The translations under genes and the position numbers were made by a program. Shown one piece after another: positions 45,206 to 57,857 of a DNA stretch of 64,000 bases. The notes under the pieces were generated by a model, which saw only the letters and a program-made list of their open reading frames with translations, was not told the DNA's origin and did no database searches. This DNA comes from JASHUC01 sp035606175 (GTDB lineage Bacteria; Pseudomonadota; Gammaproteobacteria; Steroidobacterales; Steroidobacteraceae). Position 1 is the first letter of the stretch. The number at the start of each line of letters is the position of its first letter. The stretch is from the NCBI GenBank assembly GCA_035606175.1, contig DATNFW010000013.1, forward strand, positions 3,309 through 67,308, written 5' to 3'.

Positions 45206-46576
45206 TCAAAGAGCCGCTTCGCGGGCAAGCCGCGCGGCCAACCCGACATAATCTGCCGGGCGCAGCCTCCGGAGCGCGGCTTTCAGCGGCTCGGAAAGAG
45301 GTAGGGAATCGATGAGTGCGGCGAGCGCTTCAGGCTCGACAGAGCGCCCGCGCGTCAATGATTTCAGCAGCTCGTAGCCTTCGGGTACACCCGCCGCGCG
45401 AAGCGCCGTCTGGTAGGCCTCGGCGAGGACCTCCCAGGACCCGTCCACGTCGGCCGCGATGCGCACCGGGTCCGCCTCTACCTTGCCGAGACCGCGCAGG
45501 AGAGCGCGCCACGCAATCAGCGCGTGTCCGAGCGCGACGCCGATGTTGCGCAGCACGGTCGAGTCGGTGAGGTCGCGCTGCCAGCGCGAGACGGGAAGCT
45601 TCTCGGAGAAATGCCGGAGCAGCGCGTTCGCGACGCCGAGATTGCCCTCGGCGTTCTCGAAGTCGATTGGATTGACCTTGTGCGGCATCGTCGAGGAGCC
45701 GACCTCGCCCGCGACCGCTCGCTGTTTCAAATAGCCGAGGGAGATGTAACCCCACGCATCGCGACAGAAGTCGATGAGGATCACGTTCGCGGCGGCGACC
45801 GCATCGCAATACTCGGCGATCCAGTCATGGGGCTCGATTTGCGTCGTGTACGGGTTGTAGGCGAGCCCGAGCGATTCGACGAACTCGCGCGCGACCCGCG
45901 GCCAATCGATTCCAGGGAGCGTCGCGACGTGCGCATTGAAGTTGCCGACTGCCCCGTTCCATTTGCCGAGAATTTCCACAGCCTCGAGGCGGCGCCGTGA
46001 GCGCGCGAGGCGCGCGGTGAAATTCGCAAGCTCCTTGCCGAGCGTCGTCGGGCTCGCGGGCTGGCCGTGAGTGCGTGCGAGCATCGGCAGGGCGGCATAC
46101 AGCTGCGCGAGTCTCGCAGTCTCGCGTGCGACCTCACCGAGGGCGGCATCGAGCAACGCGCGCGCCTGCCCGAGCAGGCGGGCATAGCTTACGTTGTTCA
46201 CGTCCTCGGACGTGCAGCCGAAGTGAGTGAGCTCGAGGGTCGCGGCGGAGGCTCCGGCGGCGGCGAGCTGCTCGCGGACGTAGTACTCCACCGCCTTCAC
46301 GTCGTGATTGATCCGGGCCTCGATGCGTTTGACCGCATCGGCTGCTTGAGCAGGCGGCGCCTCGGCGAGCGCACTCGCCCGTGCGCGCGTCTCCGCACTG
46401 AGTCGCGCACCGGGGAGCTCAGGTACGCTCGCCGCGAGATGCAGCAGCCAGCGGGCCTCGATGCGGATGCGCTCGCGATTGAGCCCGGCCTCACTCATCA
46501 GGCTCCGCAGCGGCTCGGTCGCGCTCCGGTAGCGGCCGTCGATGGGAGAGAGCGCTTCGGTCGGGGGAGAGGACAT
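45206..46576 (-). CDS. purB: Adenylosuccinate lyase
   Basis: A 456-residue enzyme, the same length as E. coli PurB. It acts twice in purine synthesis, cleaving SAICAR and adenylosuccinate. It starts SPPTEALSPIDGRYRSATEPL, with ELTHFGCTSEDVNNVSYA (about 115), ARTHGQPASPTTLGKE (about 165), and the fumarase/lyase signature SSTMPHKVNPIDFENAEGN (about 290). The start was chosen at MSSPPTEALS. It is divergent from fumC, 128 bases away. Confidence 0.96.
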   Translation of the reverse strand: MSSPPTEALSPIDGRYRSATEPLRSLMSEAGLNRERIRIEARWLLHLAASVPELPGARLSAETRARASALAEAPPAQAADAVKRIEARINHDVKAVEYYVREQLAAAGASAATLELTHFGCTSEDVNNVSYARLLGQARALLDAALGEVARETARLAQLYAALPMLARTHGQPASPTTLGKELANFTARLARSRRRLEAVEILGKWNGAVGNFNAHVATLPGIDWPRVAREFVESLGLAYNPYTTQIEPHDWIAEYCDAVAAANVILIDFCRDAWGYISLGYLKQRAVAGEVGSSTMPHKVNPIDFENAEGNLGVANALLRHFSEKLPVSRWQRDLTDSTVLRNIGVALGHALIAWRALLRGLGKVEADPVRIAADVDGSWEVLAEAYQTALRAAGVPEGYELLKSLTRGRSVEPEALAALIDSLPLSEPLKAALRRLRPADYVGLAARLAREAAL

Positions 46577-46704
46577 GCCGGGCGGGACTCGCGTGACGGG
46601 GCTCGCGTGACGAGAAAAAGGATGCGACGATTCGAGATCATACCGCATGCGCTCGCCGGCTCGCTCTATCCCGCCGCGCGGGCGTGCCGGACGGAGTGGT
46701 GCAC

Positions 46705-48105
46705 ATGACGAATCCTTCACATCGAATCGAACGCGACAGCATGGGAGAGCTGGAAGTGCCGGCGGAGGCGCTCTGGGGAGCGCAGACCCAGCGGGCGGTG
46801 CAGAACTTTCCGGTGAGCGGACGACGGATGCCGCGCGGCTTCATTCGCGCGCTCGGTCTCATCAAACAGGCGGCGGCCGGGGCGAATGCGAAGCTCGGCC
46901 TGCTCGAGGAGCCGGTCGCGCGAGCGATCGCCGAGTCGGCCGCCGAGGTCGCTCAGGGACTGCACGATGCGCAGTTCCCGATCGATGTATTTCAGACCGG
47001 CTCCGGCACGAGCACCAACATGAATGCGAACGAGGTGATCGCGCACCTCGCTGCGCGCCGCCTCGGCCGCACCGTGCATCCGAACGATCAAGTGAACATG
47101 TGCCAGAGCAGCAACGATGTGATCCCGACGGCCATTCAGGCCGGCGCGGCGCTCGCGGTGCACGGCGAGCTCTCACCCGCGCTGCTGCATGCGTGCGAAG
47201 TCCTGCGCGCAAAGGAGCGCGAGGTCGACTCGGTCGTAAAGACGGGTCGTACTCATCTCATGGATGCGATGCCCGTGACGCTCGGGCAGGAGCTCTCCGC
47301 CTGGCGCACCCAGCTCGAGAACGGCCATGCGCGCCTCGAGAGCGTAGCCCCGCGGCTCACCGCGCTCGCGCAGGGCGGCACGGCCGTGGGGACCGGCATC
47401 AACGCGCACCCGCAGTTTGCGGAGGTGTTCTGCCGCGAGTTGAGCGGGCTCACACCGATCACGTTTCATCCGAGCCGCAACTATTTCGAATCGCTCTCCT
47501 GCCAGGACGCAGCGGTCGAGCTTTCGGGGCAGCTGAAGGTGATCGCGGTAAGTGTGCTCAAGATCTCGAACGACCTGCGCTGGATGAACAGCGGGCCGCT
47601 CGCAGGGCTCGGGGAGATAGCGTTGCCTGCCCTGCAGCCGGGCAGCAGCATCATGCCGGGCAAGGTCAACCCCGTCATTCCCGAAGCCGCGGCGATGGTG
47701 GCTGCGGAGGTGATCGGCAACGATGCGACGATCACCGTGGCGGGCCAGTCGGGCAACTTTCAGCTCAACGTAATGCTCCCGGTCATCGCCTACGATCTAC
47801 TCGAGAGCATCCGCCTGCTCGCCAACGTCGTGCGGCTGCTCGCCGATCGTGCGATCGCCGGGTTCACCGTGAACCGCACGCGGCTCGCCGAGGCTCTCGA
47901 GCGCAATCCGATCCTCGTCACCGCTTTGAATCCCGTGATCGGCTACGAGAAGGGCGCCGCCATCGCCAAGAAGGCATATGCGGAGGGCCGGCCCGTACGC
48001 GAAGTGGCTGAGAAGATGACCGATCTGCCCCGAGAGGAGCTCGCGAAGCTCCTCGATCCGACGGCGCTCACGCGGGGCGGCCTCGAGGGCCGGGGCCGCG
48101 AGTGA
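46705..48105 (+). CDS. fumC: Fumarate hydratase class II
   Basis: A 466-residue iron-independent fumarase of the TCA cycle. It has HRIERDSMGELEVPAEALWGAQTQRA at the N terminus (in two parts, RIERDSMGELEVP and WGAQTQRAV), FQTGSGTSTNMNANEV (about 100), VNMCQSSNDVIPTA (about 132), GRTHLMDAMPVTLGQE (about 187) and the signature GSSIMPGKVNPVIPEA (about 317). An upstream GTG exists, but the ATG at 46705 gives the standard family start. The stop overlaps the next gene (GTGA). Confidence 0.96.
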   Translation: MTNPSHRIERDSMGELEVPAEALWGAQTQRAVQNFPVSGRRMPRGFIRALGLIKQAAAGANAKLGLLEEPVARAIAESAAEVAQGLHDAQFPIDVFQTGSGTSTNMNANEVIAHLAARRLGRTVHPNDQVNMCQSSNDVIPTAIQAGAALAVHGELSPALLHACEVLRAKEREVDSVVKTGRTHLMDAMPVTLGQELSAWRTQLENGHARLESVAPRLTALAQGGTAVGTGINAHPQFAEVFCRELSGLTPITFHPSRNYFESLSCQDAAVELSGQLKVIAVSVLKISNDLRWMNSGPLAGLGEIALPALQPGSSIMPGKVNPVIPEAAAMVAAEVIGNDATITVAGQSGNFQLNVMLPVIAYDLLESIRLLANVVRLLADRAIAGFTVNRTRLAEALERNPILVTALNPVIGYEKGAAIAKKAYAEGRPVREVAEKMTDLPREELAKLLDPTALTRGGLEGRGRE

Positions 48106-48821
48106 CGGCGACGCCGCCACAGGGAGCGGCGCTTGCCGCCGAAGGGATCGACTGGCGACGCCGGATCCGCGAGCGTCTGGCCGGCACGGCTCCGCGGCAC
48201 GACCGGAGCGAATGGCTGATTCCGGGCCTCGATCTCGAGGAGAGCCGCAAGCTGCGGGAGTTCTTCCCGCTCGACCCGATCGCGGCTGCCGTCCTCGTGC
48301 CGATCGTCGATCGGCTGCCGCAGCTGACGGTGCTGCTCACACAGCGGGCGACGAAGCTGCGCCACCACGCAGGGCAGGTGAGCTTTCCCGGCGGACGGCT
48401 CGAGCCCTACGATGAGGGGCCGCGCGCGGCCGCGCTGCGCGAGGCGCGCGAGGAGATCGGCCTCGATTCGGCGTTGATCGAGGTGGTCGGGTATCTGCCC
48501 GATCACATCGTGATCAGCGGCTTCCGGGTGACACCGGTCGTCGCGTTCGTCTCGCCCGCCTTCGAGTTGCTGCTCGATGTGCAGGAGGTCGAGGATACAT
48601 TCGAGGTGCCGCTCGCCTACGTATTCGAGCCTGCGAATCATCGCGTGCGCCGGCGACGCTTCGGCTTCGGCCGAGGAGAGACGGAGGTGGAGCTGTGCGA
48701 CATTCCCTATGGTGAGCGCAACATCTGGGGCGCGACCGCGGGCATGCTCATGACGCTCTACCGGCTGTGCATCGAGGAGCCCGGCTCCACGGGCCGCGTA
48801 CCCGGGGCACGCGAGCAATGA
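48102..48821 (+). CDS. NUDIX CoA pyrophosphatase (NudL-like)
   Basis: A 239-residue NUDIX hydrolase of the coenzyme A pyrophosphatase group. It has AAVLVPIVDRLPQLTVLLTQR, the UPF0035-type motif LRHHAGQVSFPGGRLEPYD and the NUDIX box GGRLEP...AALREAREEIGLD (about 107-128). It would cleave CoA or its derivatives to phosphopantetheine and adenosine-3',5'-bisphosphate. It starts at GTG inside the fumC stop and ends overlapping mazG (ATGA). Confidence 0.9.
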   Translation: MTATPPQGAALAAEGIDWRRRIRERLAGTAPRHDRSEWLIPGLDLEESRKLREFFPLDPIAAAVLVPIVDRLPQLTVLLTQRATKLRHHAGQVSFPGGRLEPYDEGPRAAALREAREEIGLDSALIEVVGYLPDHIVISGFRVTPVVAFVSPAFELLLDVQEVEDTFEVPLAYVFEPANHRVRRRRFGFGRGETEVELCDIPYGERNIWGATAGMLMTLYRLCIEEPGSTGRVPGAREQ

Positions 48822-49639
48822 GCGAGCCATCCGTCGCTGCTTTGCTTGCCATCATGGCTCGGCTGCGCGACCCGAAGAGCGGCTGCCCGTGGGATCTTGC
48901 GCAGAGTTTTGCAACCATCGCGCCGTACACGATCGAGGAGGCGTACGAGGTCGCCGACGCGATCGAGAATGCCGACGCTGTCGAGAATCCCGACGCGATC
49001 GATGCGGAACGGCTGAAAGACGAGCTCGGCGATCTGCTCTTCCAGGTCGTCTTCCACGCTCGCCTCGCCGAGGAGCGGGGCTGGTTCGGATTCGCGGATG
49101 TCGCCCACGCGATTGCAGAGAAGCTCACTCGGAGGCATCCACACATTTTTGCGGAGGAGGGCTTGCCGACCGATGCGGCCTCGCTCAACCGGCGCTGGGA
49201 AGAGCACAAGGCCGACGAGCGGGCGGCAGCCGCCAAGCGCCGCGGCGCGCTTGAGGCCGGCGTACTCGCCGATGTGCCGCGGGCGCTGCCCGCGCTGCGG
49301 CGCGCGGAGAAGCTCGGCAAACGCGCCAGCCGCGTGGGATTCGACTGGTCCTCCGCGGCCGACGTGCGCGAGAAGGTGCTCGAGGAGCTGCGAGAGCTCG
49401 ACGCAGCTTGCGGGCATGCCCATACCGTTGAGGAGCTCGGCGATCTGCTCTTCGCGGTCGCGAACTGGGCGCGGCACCTGCGGGTCGATGCAGAAGGGGC
49501 ACTGCGCGCCGCGAACGCGAAATTCGAGCGCCGCTTCGCGGCAATGGAGCGGCTCGCGCGCGAGCGCGGGCTCGCACTGCCAGCGCTCTCCGCCGCCGAG
49601 TGGGATGCGCTCTGGCGCGAGGTCAAGGCGGCAGTTTGA
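48818..49639 (+). CDS. mazG: Nucleoside triphosphate pyrophosphohydrolase MazG
   Basis: A 273-residue protein with two MazG domains: the first with CPWDLAQSFATIAPYTIEEA, EEAYEVADAIE and DELGDLLFQVVFHARLAEE; the second with VGFDWSSAADVREKVLEEL and EELGDLLFAVANWARHL. It hydrolyses dNTPs and NTPs to monophosphates and moderates the stringent response in E. coli. An insertion of 6-residue repeats (IENADA, VENPDA) lies in the first domain's acidic helix. The 3' end overlaps the aldehyde dehydrogenase gene convergently by 17 bases. Confidence 0.95.
   Translation: MSEPSVAALLAIMARLRDPKSGCPWDLAQSFATIAPYTIEEAYEVADAIENADAVENPDAIDAERLKDELGDLLFQVVFHARLAEERGWFGFADVAHAIAEKLTRRHPHIFAEEGLPTDAASLNRRWEEHKADERAAAAKRRGALEAGVLADVPRALPALRRAEKLGKRASRVGFDWSSAADVREKVLEELRELDAACGHAHTVEELGDLLFAVANWARHLRVDAEGALRAANAKFERRFAAMERLARERGLALPALSAAEWDALWREVKAAV
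48956..49006. repeat. 18-bp tandem repeat inside mazG
   Basis: Units GACGCGATCGAGAATGCC and GACGCTGTCGAGAATCCC plus a partial third (GACGCGATCGATGCG), all in frame with mazG. Confidence 0.75.
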
Positions 49640-51173
49640 AATCGATTCCTTGCGCAAGAGGCAGCGAGCGGCTCCAGTTGATCGTGCTCGTCTGCCGGCG
49701 CATGTAGGCCTTCCAGGCATCCGAGCCGGACTCGCGGCCGCCGCCCGTGTCCTTCTCGCCACCGAACGCGCCGCCGATCTCCGCGCCGGAGGTGCCGATA
49801 TTGACGTTCGCGATGCCGCAATCGCTGCCGGCGTTGGACAGGAACCGCTCGGCGTGCCGGAGCCTTTCGGTGAAGATCGCCGAGGATAGCCCGTGCGCGG
49901 CGGCGTTCTGCTGCTCGATCGCCTCCGCGAGCGAGTCAACTGAAATCAAGTACAGAATCGGAGCGAAGGTCTCGGTCTGCACGATCGGCCAGTCGTTGCG
50001 CGCGCGAACGAGCGTCGGCTCGACGAAATGTCCCGCGCCGGGGATCCTGTGCCCGCCGTGGAGAACGACGCCGCCTGCCGAGCGCACCTCGGCGACGGCC
50101 TTCTCGAATCGCTCGACGGCCGCCGCATCGATGAGCGGCCCCATGAGCGTGCCCGAGGCGAGGGGATCCCCGATGCGGACCTGCCGATAGGCTGCGCTGA
50201 GCCGCTCCTCGAGCTCGGCGCGCCGCGCCTCGTGCACGAGCACGCGCCGGGTCGTGGTGCAGCGCTGACCGGCCGTGCCGACGGCGCCGAAGACGATCGC
50301 CGGTACGGCGAGCTGCAGATCGGCGCTCTCATCGACGATGATGGCATTGTTGCCTCCGAGCTCGAGGAGGCTTTTGCCGAGTCGCCTCGCGACACGCTCC
50401 GCGACTTGCCGGCCGACTGCCGTCGAGCCGGTGAAGGAGACGAGTGCGACACGGCGATCTTCGACGAAACGTGTTGCGAGCTCGGTACCCGCATCGATGA
50501 AGAGCTGAAAGACCGGCGGGGCGCCCTGCGCTTCGAGCACGCGGCTGCAGATCCTCTGCACGGCGATCGCGGAGAGTGGTGTCTTGGGCGATGGCTTCCA
50601 AACGGACACGTTCCCGCAGACGGCTGCGAGGAACGCGTTCCACGACCACACCGCGACCGGAAAATTGAACGCGGAGATGATCCCGACCACGCCCAAGGGG
50701 TGCCACTGCTCGTACATCCGATGCTCCGGCCGCTCGGAATGCATCGTGAGCCCGTAGAGCATGCGGGATTGGCCGACCGCGAAATCCGCGATGTCGATCA
50801 TCTCCTGCACCTCACCGAGTCCCTCGGCGAGGATCTTCCCGTTCTCGAGACTCACGAGTGCACCGAGGTCGGCTTTGGCGCTGCGCAGCGCCTCCCCGAT
50901 CAGGCGCACGATCTCACCGCGCTTCGGTGCAGGCACGTCGCGCCATGCGGCGGCCGCACGTGCGGCGGACTCGAGCACGCGCTCGTAATCGGCGGCGCTC
51001 GCCGCGCGAACCGAGGCGATGCGCTCGACCGTTGCCGGATTGCGCACGTCGATGAGCGCACTCGCGGCGTCACCCGTATCCGACCAGCCGTGCGAGCCGC
51101 TCCATGCACCGGGATTGAGTGCGCCGACTCCGAGCCGCTCGAGCAACGCGGCAGGGGCAGTCGCGCCGGCCAT
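49623..51173 (-). CDS. ALDH7-type aldehyde dehydrogenase (alpha-aminoadipic semialdehyde dehydrogenase-like)
   Basis: A 516-residue NAD-dependent aldehyde dehydrogenase. It has GVVGIISAFNFPVAVWSWN, the general base in LLELGGNNAIIV, the catalytic Cys in GTAGQRCTTTRR (about 300), ETFAPILYLI, and the ALDH7 hallmark IGTSGAEIGGAFGGEKDTGGG. ALDH7 enzymes oxidise alpha-aminoadipic semialdehyde/piperideine-6-carboxylate in lysine catabolism. The upstream saccharopine-dehydrogenase-like gene, coupled by TGATG, fits that pathway. Confidence 0.9.
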   Translation of the reverse strand: MAGATAPAALLERLGVGALNPGAWSGSHGWSDTGDAASALIDVRNPATVERIASVRAASAADYERVLESAARAAAAWRDVPAPKRGEIVRLIGEALRSAKADLGALVSLENGKILAEGLGEVQEMIDIADFAVGQSRMLYGLTMHSERPEHRMYEQWHPLGVVGIISAFNFPVAVWSWNAFLAAVCGNVSVWKPSPKTPLSAIAVQRICSRVLEAQGAPPVFQLFIDAGTELATRFVEDRRVALVSFTGSTAVGRQVAERVARRLGKSLLELGGNNAIIVDESADLQLAVPAIVFGAVGTAGQRCTTTRRVLVHEARRAELEERLSAAYRQVRIGDPLASGTLMGPLIDAAAVERFEKAVAEVRSAGGVVLHGGHRIPGAGHFVEPTLVRARNDWPIVQTETFAPILYLISVDSLAEAIEQQNAAAHGLSSAIFTERLRHAERFLSNAGSDCGIANVNIGTSGAEIGGAFGGEKDTGGGRESGSDAWKAYMRRQTSTINWSRSLPLAQGIDFKLPP

Positions 51174-52342
51174 CAGGCTGCCCCCCGAAGCCTGCGCTGC
51201 TTGCCCGCCTTGCCGGAGACGACCACCTCGGAGGAGATGTCCTTGGTTGCGCCAGAGGCGTAGTACCGCCCGAATCGGTTCGTGAGGATTGCGCCGAGCC
51301 TGAACTGCTCCTGCGCGACGAAGCCGTTGTAATCGCCGGGATGTTGCAGGACGAGATCGACGAGCGACGTTATGCCCGCGGCCGTCGTCACTTGGATTGC
51401 AGACCAGAGTCGGCCGGCGATGAGCTGTGGATAGACCTTGTTGACGTAGTTCTCCTCGCGCAGCTCGCCTTCCTGGGTGCCCGTAACCGCGGCATACACG
51501 ATCACAACGTCCTGCAACGTCTGCGGCACGGCGTTTTCGAGGATGCGCTTGAGGGTGGCGCGGTCATGGTTGAGCTTCAGGTCGTTCATGAGCAGGCGCA
51601 TTTGCGCGCAGTGTCCCGGATAGCGGATCGTCTTGTAGTTCATCGACTCGACGCCGACCCCGTGAGTTTCGGCGAGCGAGCCGAGACCGCCCGAGGTGTT
51701 GAACGCCTCATAGAGCGTGCCGTCGATCTCGATCTCCTCGAGCCCCTCGAGCGGAGCGACGTCGACTATGCGCCCCTCCACGACCGCTTGACACGCATTG
51801 CCGTACTCGTTGATCAGTCCCTCGGTGGACCAGGTGAGCGAGTACTTGAGCACGTTGTTCGGATGCTGCGGCAAGGCGCCGACGCGCAGCTTCACCGTGC
51901 GGACGTCCTCGAAATGCGTAATCAGCTCGTTCGCAGCGATGCTGATGAAGCCGGGCGCAAGTCCGCACTGCGGGACGAATGCGCGCCGGCTCCCGGCCGC
52001 GATGCGGCGCACCGCGCGCGTGACCTCGACATCCTCCGTCAGGTCGAAATAGTGCACGCCCGCCGCCCGCGCACCCTCCGCGACCGCGATATTGCAGTAA
52101 TAGGGCAGACCCGAGATCACCGCATCGACCGGATGCGCATCGAGGTGGTGCTGAAGCGCCCCCGGCGCCATGGCATCGATGCTGAAGCTGCCGAGATGCG
52201 GGGAGCCGTGCGCTTTCGCGACCGCATCCGCCACGGCGCCGTCGAGGTCGGCGAGCTGCACTTCGTATGCGCCCGATTCCGCAAGCAGCCCCGAGATCAG
52301 AGCGCCGATCTTGCCGGCGCCGAGAATCAAAACCCGATGCAT
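51173..52342 (-). CDS. Saccharopine dehydrogenase-family oxidoreductase
   Basis: A 389-residue protein with an N-terminal Rossmann motif HRVLILGAGKIGALISGLL and the family's ISGLPYYCNIAVAEGA and CGLAPGFISIAAN. The C-terminal part (YSLTWSTEGLINEYGN, VGVESMNYKTIRYPGH) matches the glutamate-forming saccharopine dehydrogenase/lysine 6-dehydrogenase group. With the ALDH7 enzyme it would release and then oxidise aminoadipic semialdehyde from lysine or saccharopine. Which of the two substrates is used cannot be told from sequence alone. The start was taken at the ATG directly before the Rossmann strand. Confidence 0.87.
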   Translation of the reverse strand: MHRVLILGAGKIGALISGLLAESGAYEVQLADLDGAVADAVAKAHGSPHLGSFSIDAMAPGALQHHLDAHPVDAVISGLPYYCNIAVAEGARAAGVHYFDLTEDVEVTRAVRRIAAGSRRAFVPQCGLAPGFISIAANELITHFEDVRTVKLRVGALPQHPNNVLKYSLTWSTEGLINEYGNACQAVVEGRIVDVAPLEGLEEIEIDGTLYEAFNTSGGLGSLAETHGVGVESMNYKTIRYPGHCAQMRLLMNDLKLNHDRATLKRILENAVPQTLQDVVIVYAAVTGTQEGELREENYVNKVYPQLIAGRLWSAIQVTTAAGITSLVDLVLQHPGDYNGFVAQEQFRLGAILTNRFGRYYASGATKDISSEVVVSGKAGKQRRLRGAA

Positions 52343-52502
52343 GCGATTCCCCCAAACCGTGAGGCGGGCTGTCGTCCCGAGGGCGGATGCGCCCAGAGGC
52401 GGTCGTGCCCCGAAAGGGGGCGAATTCTGCTCCCGCGGCCCCGCCGGCGCCAGCCTGCGGCCGGTTCGTGGTAGGCTCCGCGCCGCCCATTCGCACCGTC
52501 CC

Positions 52503-53873
<1,371 letters not shown>

Positions 53874-53875
53874 TC

Positions 53876-55212
<1,337 letters not shown>

Positions 55213-55216
<4 letters not shown>

Positions 55217-55926
55217 GTAAGTCGGGGACGGTCCGGGGTCGCGCAGTCGCGCAGCAGGGGAGGCTCCCTCGGGTCGATCGCTCCGATCGTTCGGTTTACG
55301 ACCCGGACTGCACGCGCTGCCCGCGGCTCGCAGAATTCCTCGCGGAGTGCCACGCGCGCTATCCGACGTACTGGAGCCGGCCGGTCGCCTCGTTCGGCGA
55401 TGCCGCTCCGCGAATCGTACTGGTCGGGCTCGCACCCGGGCTGCATGGCGCGAATCGCACCGGGCGCCCCTTCACGGGGGATTACGCCGGAATTCTGCTC
55501 TACGAGACGCTGTTCGAGCTCGGGCTCTCGACACGACGGGAGTCGACGAGCGCCACCGATCCTCTCGAGCTGCGAGGCGTGCGCATCGTCAACTCGGTCA
55601 AGTGCGTCCCGCCGGGCAACAAGCCGCTTCCCGATGAGATCCGCAATTGCAATGTCTATCTTTCCGCCGAGCTCGCGCGTCTAGCGAGCGCACGGGTGCT
55701 CGTCGCACTCGGGCGGATCGGGCACGATGCGGCGCTCAAAGCGCTCGGTCTGAAGCGCTCGGCGTATCCATTCACACACGGCGCCGAGCACCGCTTGGAC
55801 GGCACGCGGCACCTGCTCGATTCCTACCACTGCAGCCGATACAACACCCAGACCGGGCGGCTGACGGCGACCATGTTTCGCGCCGTGGTCCGCCGGGCAT
55901 GCGATCTCGCGGGCCTCGAGCACTGA
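55213..55926 (+). CDS. Family 5 uracil-DNA glycosylase (UDGb)
   Basis: A 237-residue Fe-S uracil-DNA glycosylase. The type 5 signature LVGLAPGLHGANRTGRPFTGD (in parts, GLAPGLHGANRTGRPF) lacks the polar catalytic residue of UNG, as is normal for UDGb. VNSVKCVPPGNKPLPDEIRNC and the early DPDCTRCPRL give the four cluster cysteines. DSYHCSRYNTQTGRLT is the C-terminal DNA-binding loop. It removes uracil and other deaminated bases. It overlaps icd by GTGA and precedes uvrC. Confidence 0.9.
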
Positions 55927-55978
55927 TCGCCGGAGCCGCCCATGGCTCGCGAGCCGCGACGGCGGCAGAATCGCGATC

Positions 55979-57802
55979 GTGAACGAGCGTGCATTCGATC
56001 CGAAGGAGTACGTTGCCTCGCTTCCGCGTCGCCCGGGCGTCTACCGGATGTACGACGCGGCGGGCGAGCTGCTCTATGTCGGCAAGGCGCGAAATCTCAA
56101 GGACCGCGTCGGCACCTATTTCGCGCCGAACAATGTCTCGCCCAAGGTGCAGGCGCTCGTCCAACAGATTCGCGGGATCGAGGTCACGGTCACGAATTCC
56201 GAGACCGAGGCGCTGCTGCTCGAGTACAACCTCATCAAGGAGCACAAGCCGCGCTTCAATGTCGTGCTACGCGATGACAAGAGCTTCCCGTACATCCACC
56301 TCGCGACCGACCACGACTACCCTCGGCTCGCGTTTTACCGCGGCCCGCGAAATCTCCCCGGGCGCTATTTCGGCCCTTTCCCGAGCGCAGGCGCCGTGCG
56401 CGAGACGCTGCAGAGCCTGCAGAAGCTCTTTCTGATCCGTAATTGCCGCGACACCTTCTTCGCGAATCGGAGCCGGCCCTGCCTGCAGCATCAAATCGGG
56501 CGCTGCTCGGCGCCGTGCGTCGGGCTCGTCTCCCGCGAAACATACGCCGAAGACGTCGCGAGCGCCGTGAAGGTGCTCGAGGGGCGCAGCGCCGATCTCA
56601 ACGCTCAACTCGCGGTGCGCATGGAGGAGGCGGCCGGCCGGCTCGAGTTCGAGCGGGCCGCGCGGCTGCGCGATCAGCTCGCGGCGCTCAAGCACATCCA
56701 GGCGCAGCAGATCGTCACCGCCGAAGCCGAGCGGGACGCGGATGTGCTCGCGCTCGTCGGCGAGCCGGGCGAGTATGCCGTGAGCGTGATGCTCGTGCGC
56801 GGCGGGCGTAATCTCGGCACGACGAGCTACTTTCCGCGTGCGACGCTCGCCGAGCCCGAGGAAGCGCTGCGCTCGTTCATGCTGCAGTACTACGCCGGGC
56901 AAGACCCCGCCGTCGAGGTGCTCGTCGGCCGCGAGCTGCCCGATGCGGATTCGCTTGCCGATATTTTGCGCGAGCGCGCGGGCCACGAGGTTCGCATCCG
57001 CCACCCCCGCAGGGGAATGCCTTCGCGGTGGGTCGAGCTCGCACAGGAGAATGCGACGCAGGCGCTGCGCATGCGGCTCGCGCAGCGGCAGGGCGCAGAG
57101 GAAATGCTCGCGGCGCTCGCGGAGGCGCTCGATCTTCCGGAGCGACCCGCGAGGATCGAATGCTTCGATATCAGCCACACGGGCGGGGAAGGCACCGTCG
57201 CCTCCTGTGTCGTGTTCGATGGCGAAGGGCCACTCAAAAAGGAGTATCGGCGCTTCAATATCACGGGCATCACCCCGGGCGACGATTACGCCGCGCTCCA
57301 CCAGGCGCTCGAGCGGCGCTACACGCGCATCCTCGGCGGCGAGGTACCGGTGCCCGATCTGCTACTCATCGACGGCGGCTCGGGACAAGTGGGCGAAGTG
57401 CACGCGGTGCTCGCCCAGCTCGGGTTCGGCGATCTCACGATCGTCGGCGTTGCGAAGGGCCCGGATCGCAGGCCGGGACAGGAGCGGCTGTTCATTTACG
57501 GCGCGGCCGCGCCGCGCGTGCTCGAGCCTCACTCCCCCGCGCTGCGTCTCATCCAGCGGGTGCGCGACGAGGCGCACCGCTTCGCGATCACCGGTCATCG
57601 TCGCCGCCGTGCGCGGCGCCACAACGAGTCGGTCCTCGAGACCATTCCCGGTCTCGGGCCCGCCAAAAGGCGCGCGCTTCTCAAGCATTTCGGCGGATTG
57701 CAGGGTGTGCTGAAGGCAGGTATGGCAGAATTCGAACAGGTCGAGGGAATCGGCGCATCGCTCGCGCGCATCATCTACGATCATCTGCATCCCGGCGCTT
57801 GA
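55979..57802 (+). CDS. uvrC: Excinuclease ABC subunit C
   Basis: A 607-residue nucleotide-excision-repair nuclease. It has the GIY-YIG domain (RPGVYRMY...LLYVGKARNLKDRV, residues 18-45), the cysteine-rich CLQHQIGRCSAPCVG region (about 168), a UVR/UvrB-binding helix (EAAGRLEFERAARLRDQL), the RNase H-like 5'-incision domain (IECFDISHTGGEGTVAS, LLIDGGSGQ) and a C-terminal helix-hairpin-helix pair. The GTG start at 55979 is the best fit. pgsA follows, as in many gammaproteobacteria. Confidence 0.96.
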   Translation: MNERAFDPKEYVASLPRRPGVYRMYDAAGELLYVGKARNLKDRVGTYFAPNNVSPKVQALVQQIRGIEVTVTNSETEALLLEYNLIKEHKPRFNVVLRDDKSFPYIHLATDHDYPRLAFYRGPRNLPGRYFGPFPSAGAVRETLQSLQKLFLIRNCRDTFFANRSRPCLQHQIGRCSAPCVGLVSRETYAEDVASAVKVLEGRSADLNAQLAVRMEEAAGRLEFERAARLRDQLAALKHIQAQQIVTAEAERDADVLALVGEPGEYAVSVMLVRGGRNLGTTSYFPRATLAEPEEALRSFMLQYYAGQDPAVEVLVGRELPDADSLADILRERAGHEVRIRHPRRGMPSRWVELAQENATQALRMRLAQRQGAEEMLAALAEALDLPERPARIECFDISHTGGEGTVASCVVFDGEGPLKKEYRRFNITGITPGDDYAALHQALERRYTRILGGEVPVPDLLLIDGGSGQVGEVHAVLAQLGFGDLTIVGVAKGPDRRPGQERLFIYGAAAPRVLEPHSPALRLIQRVRDEAHRFAITGHRRRRARRHNESVLETIPGLGPAKRRALLKHFGGLQGVLKAGMAEFEQVEGIGASLARIIYDHLHPGA

Positions 57803-57857
57803 GCGTGCGCGCCGAAGTCGCTCGGAAGCCGAAGCTCAAGTTTTCAAAGCGCCCAAC

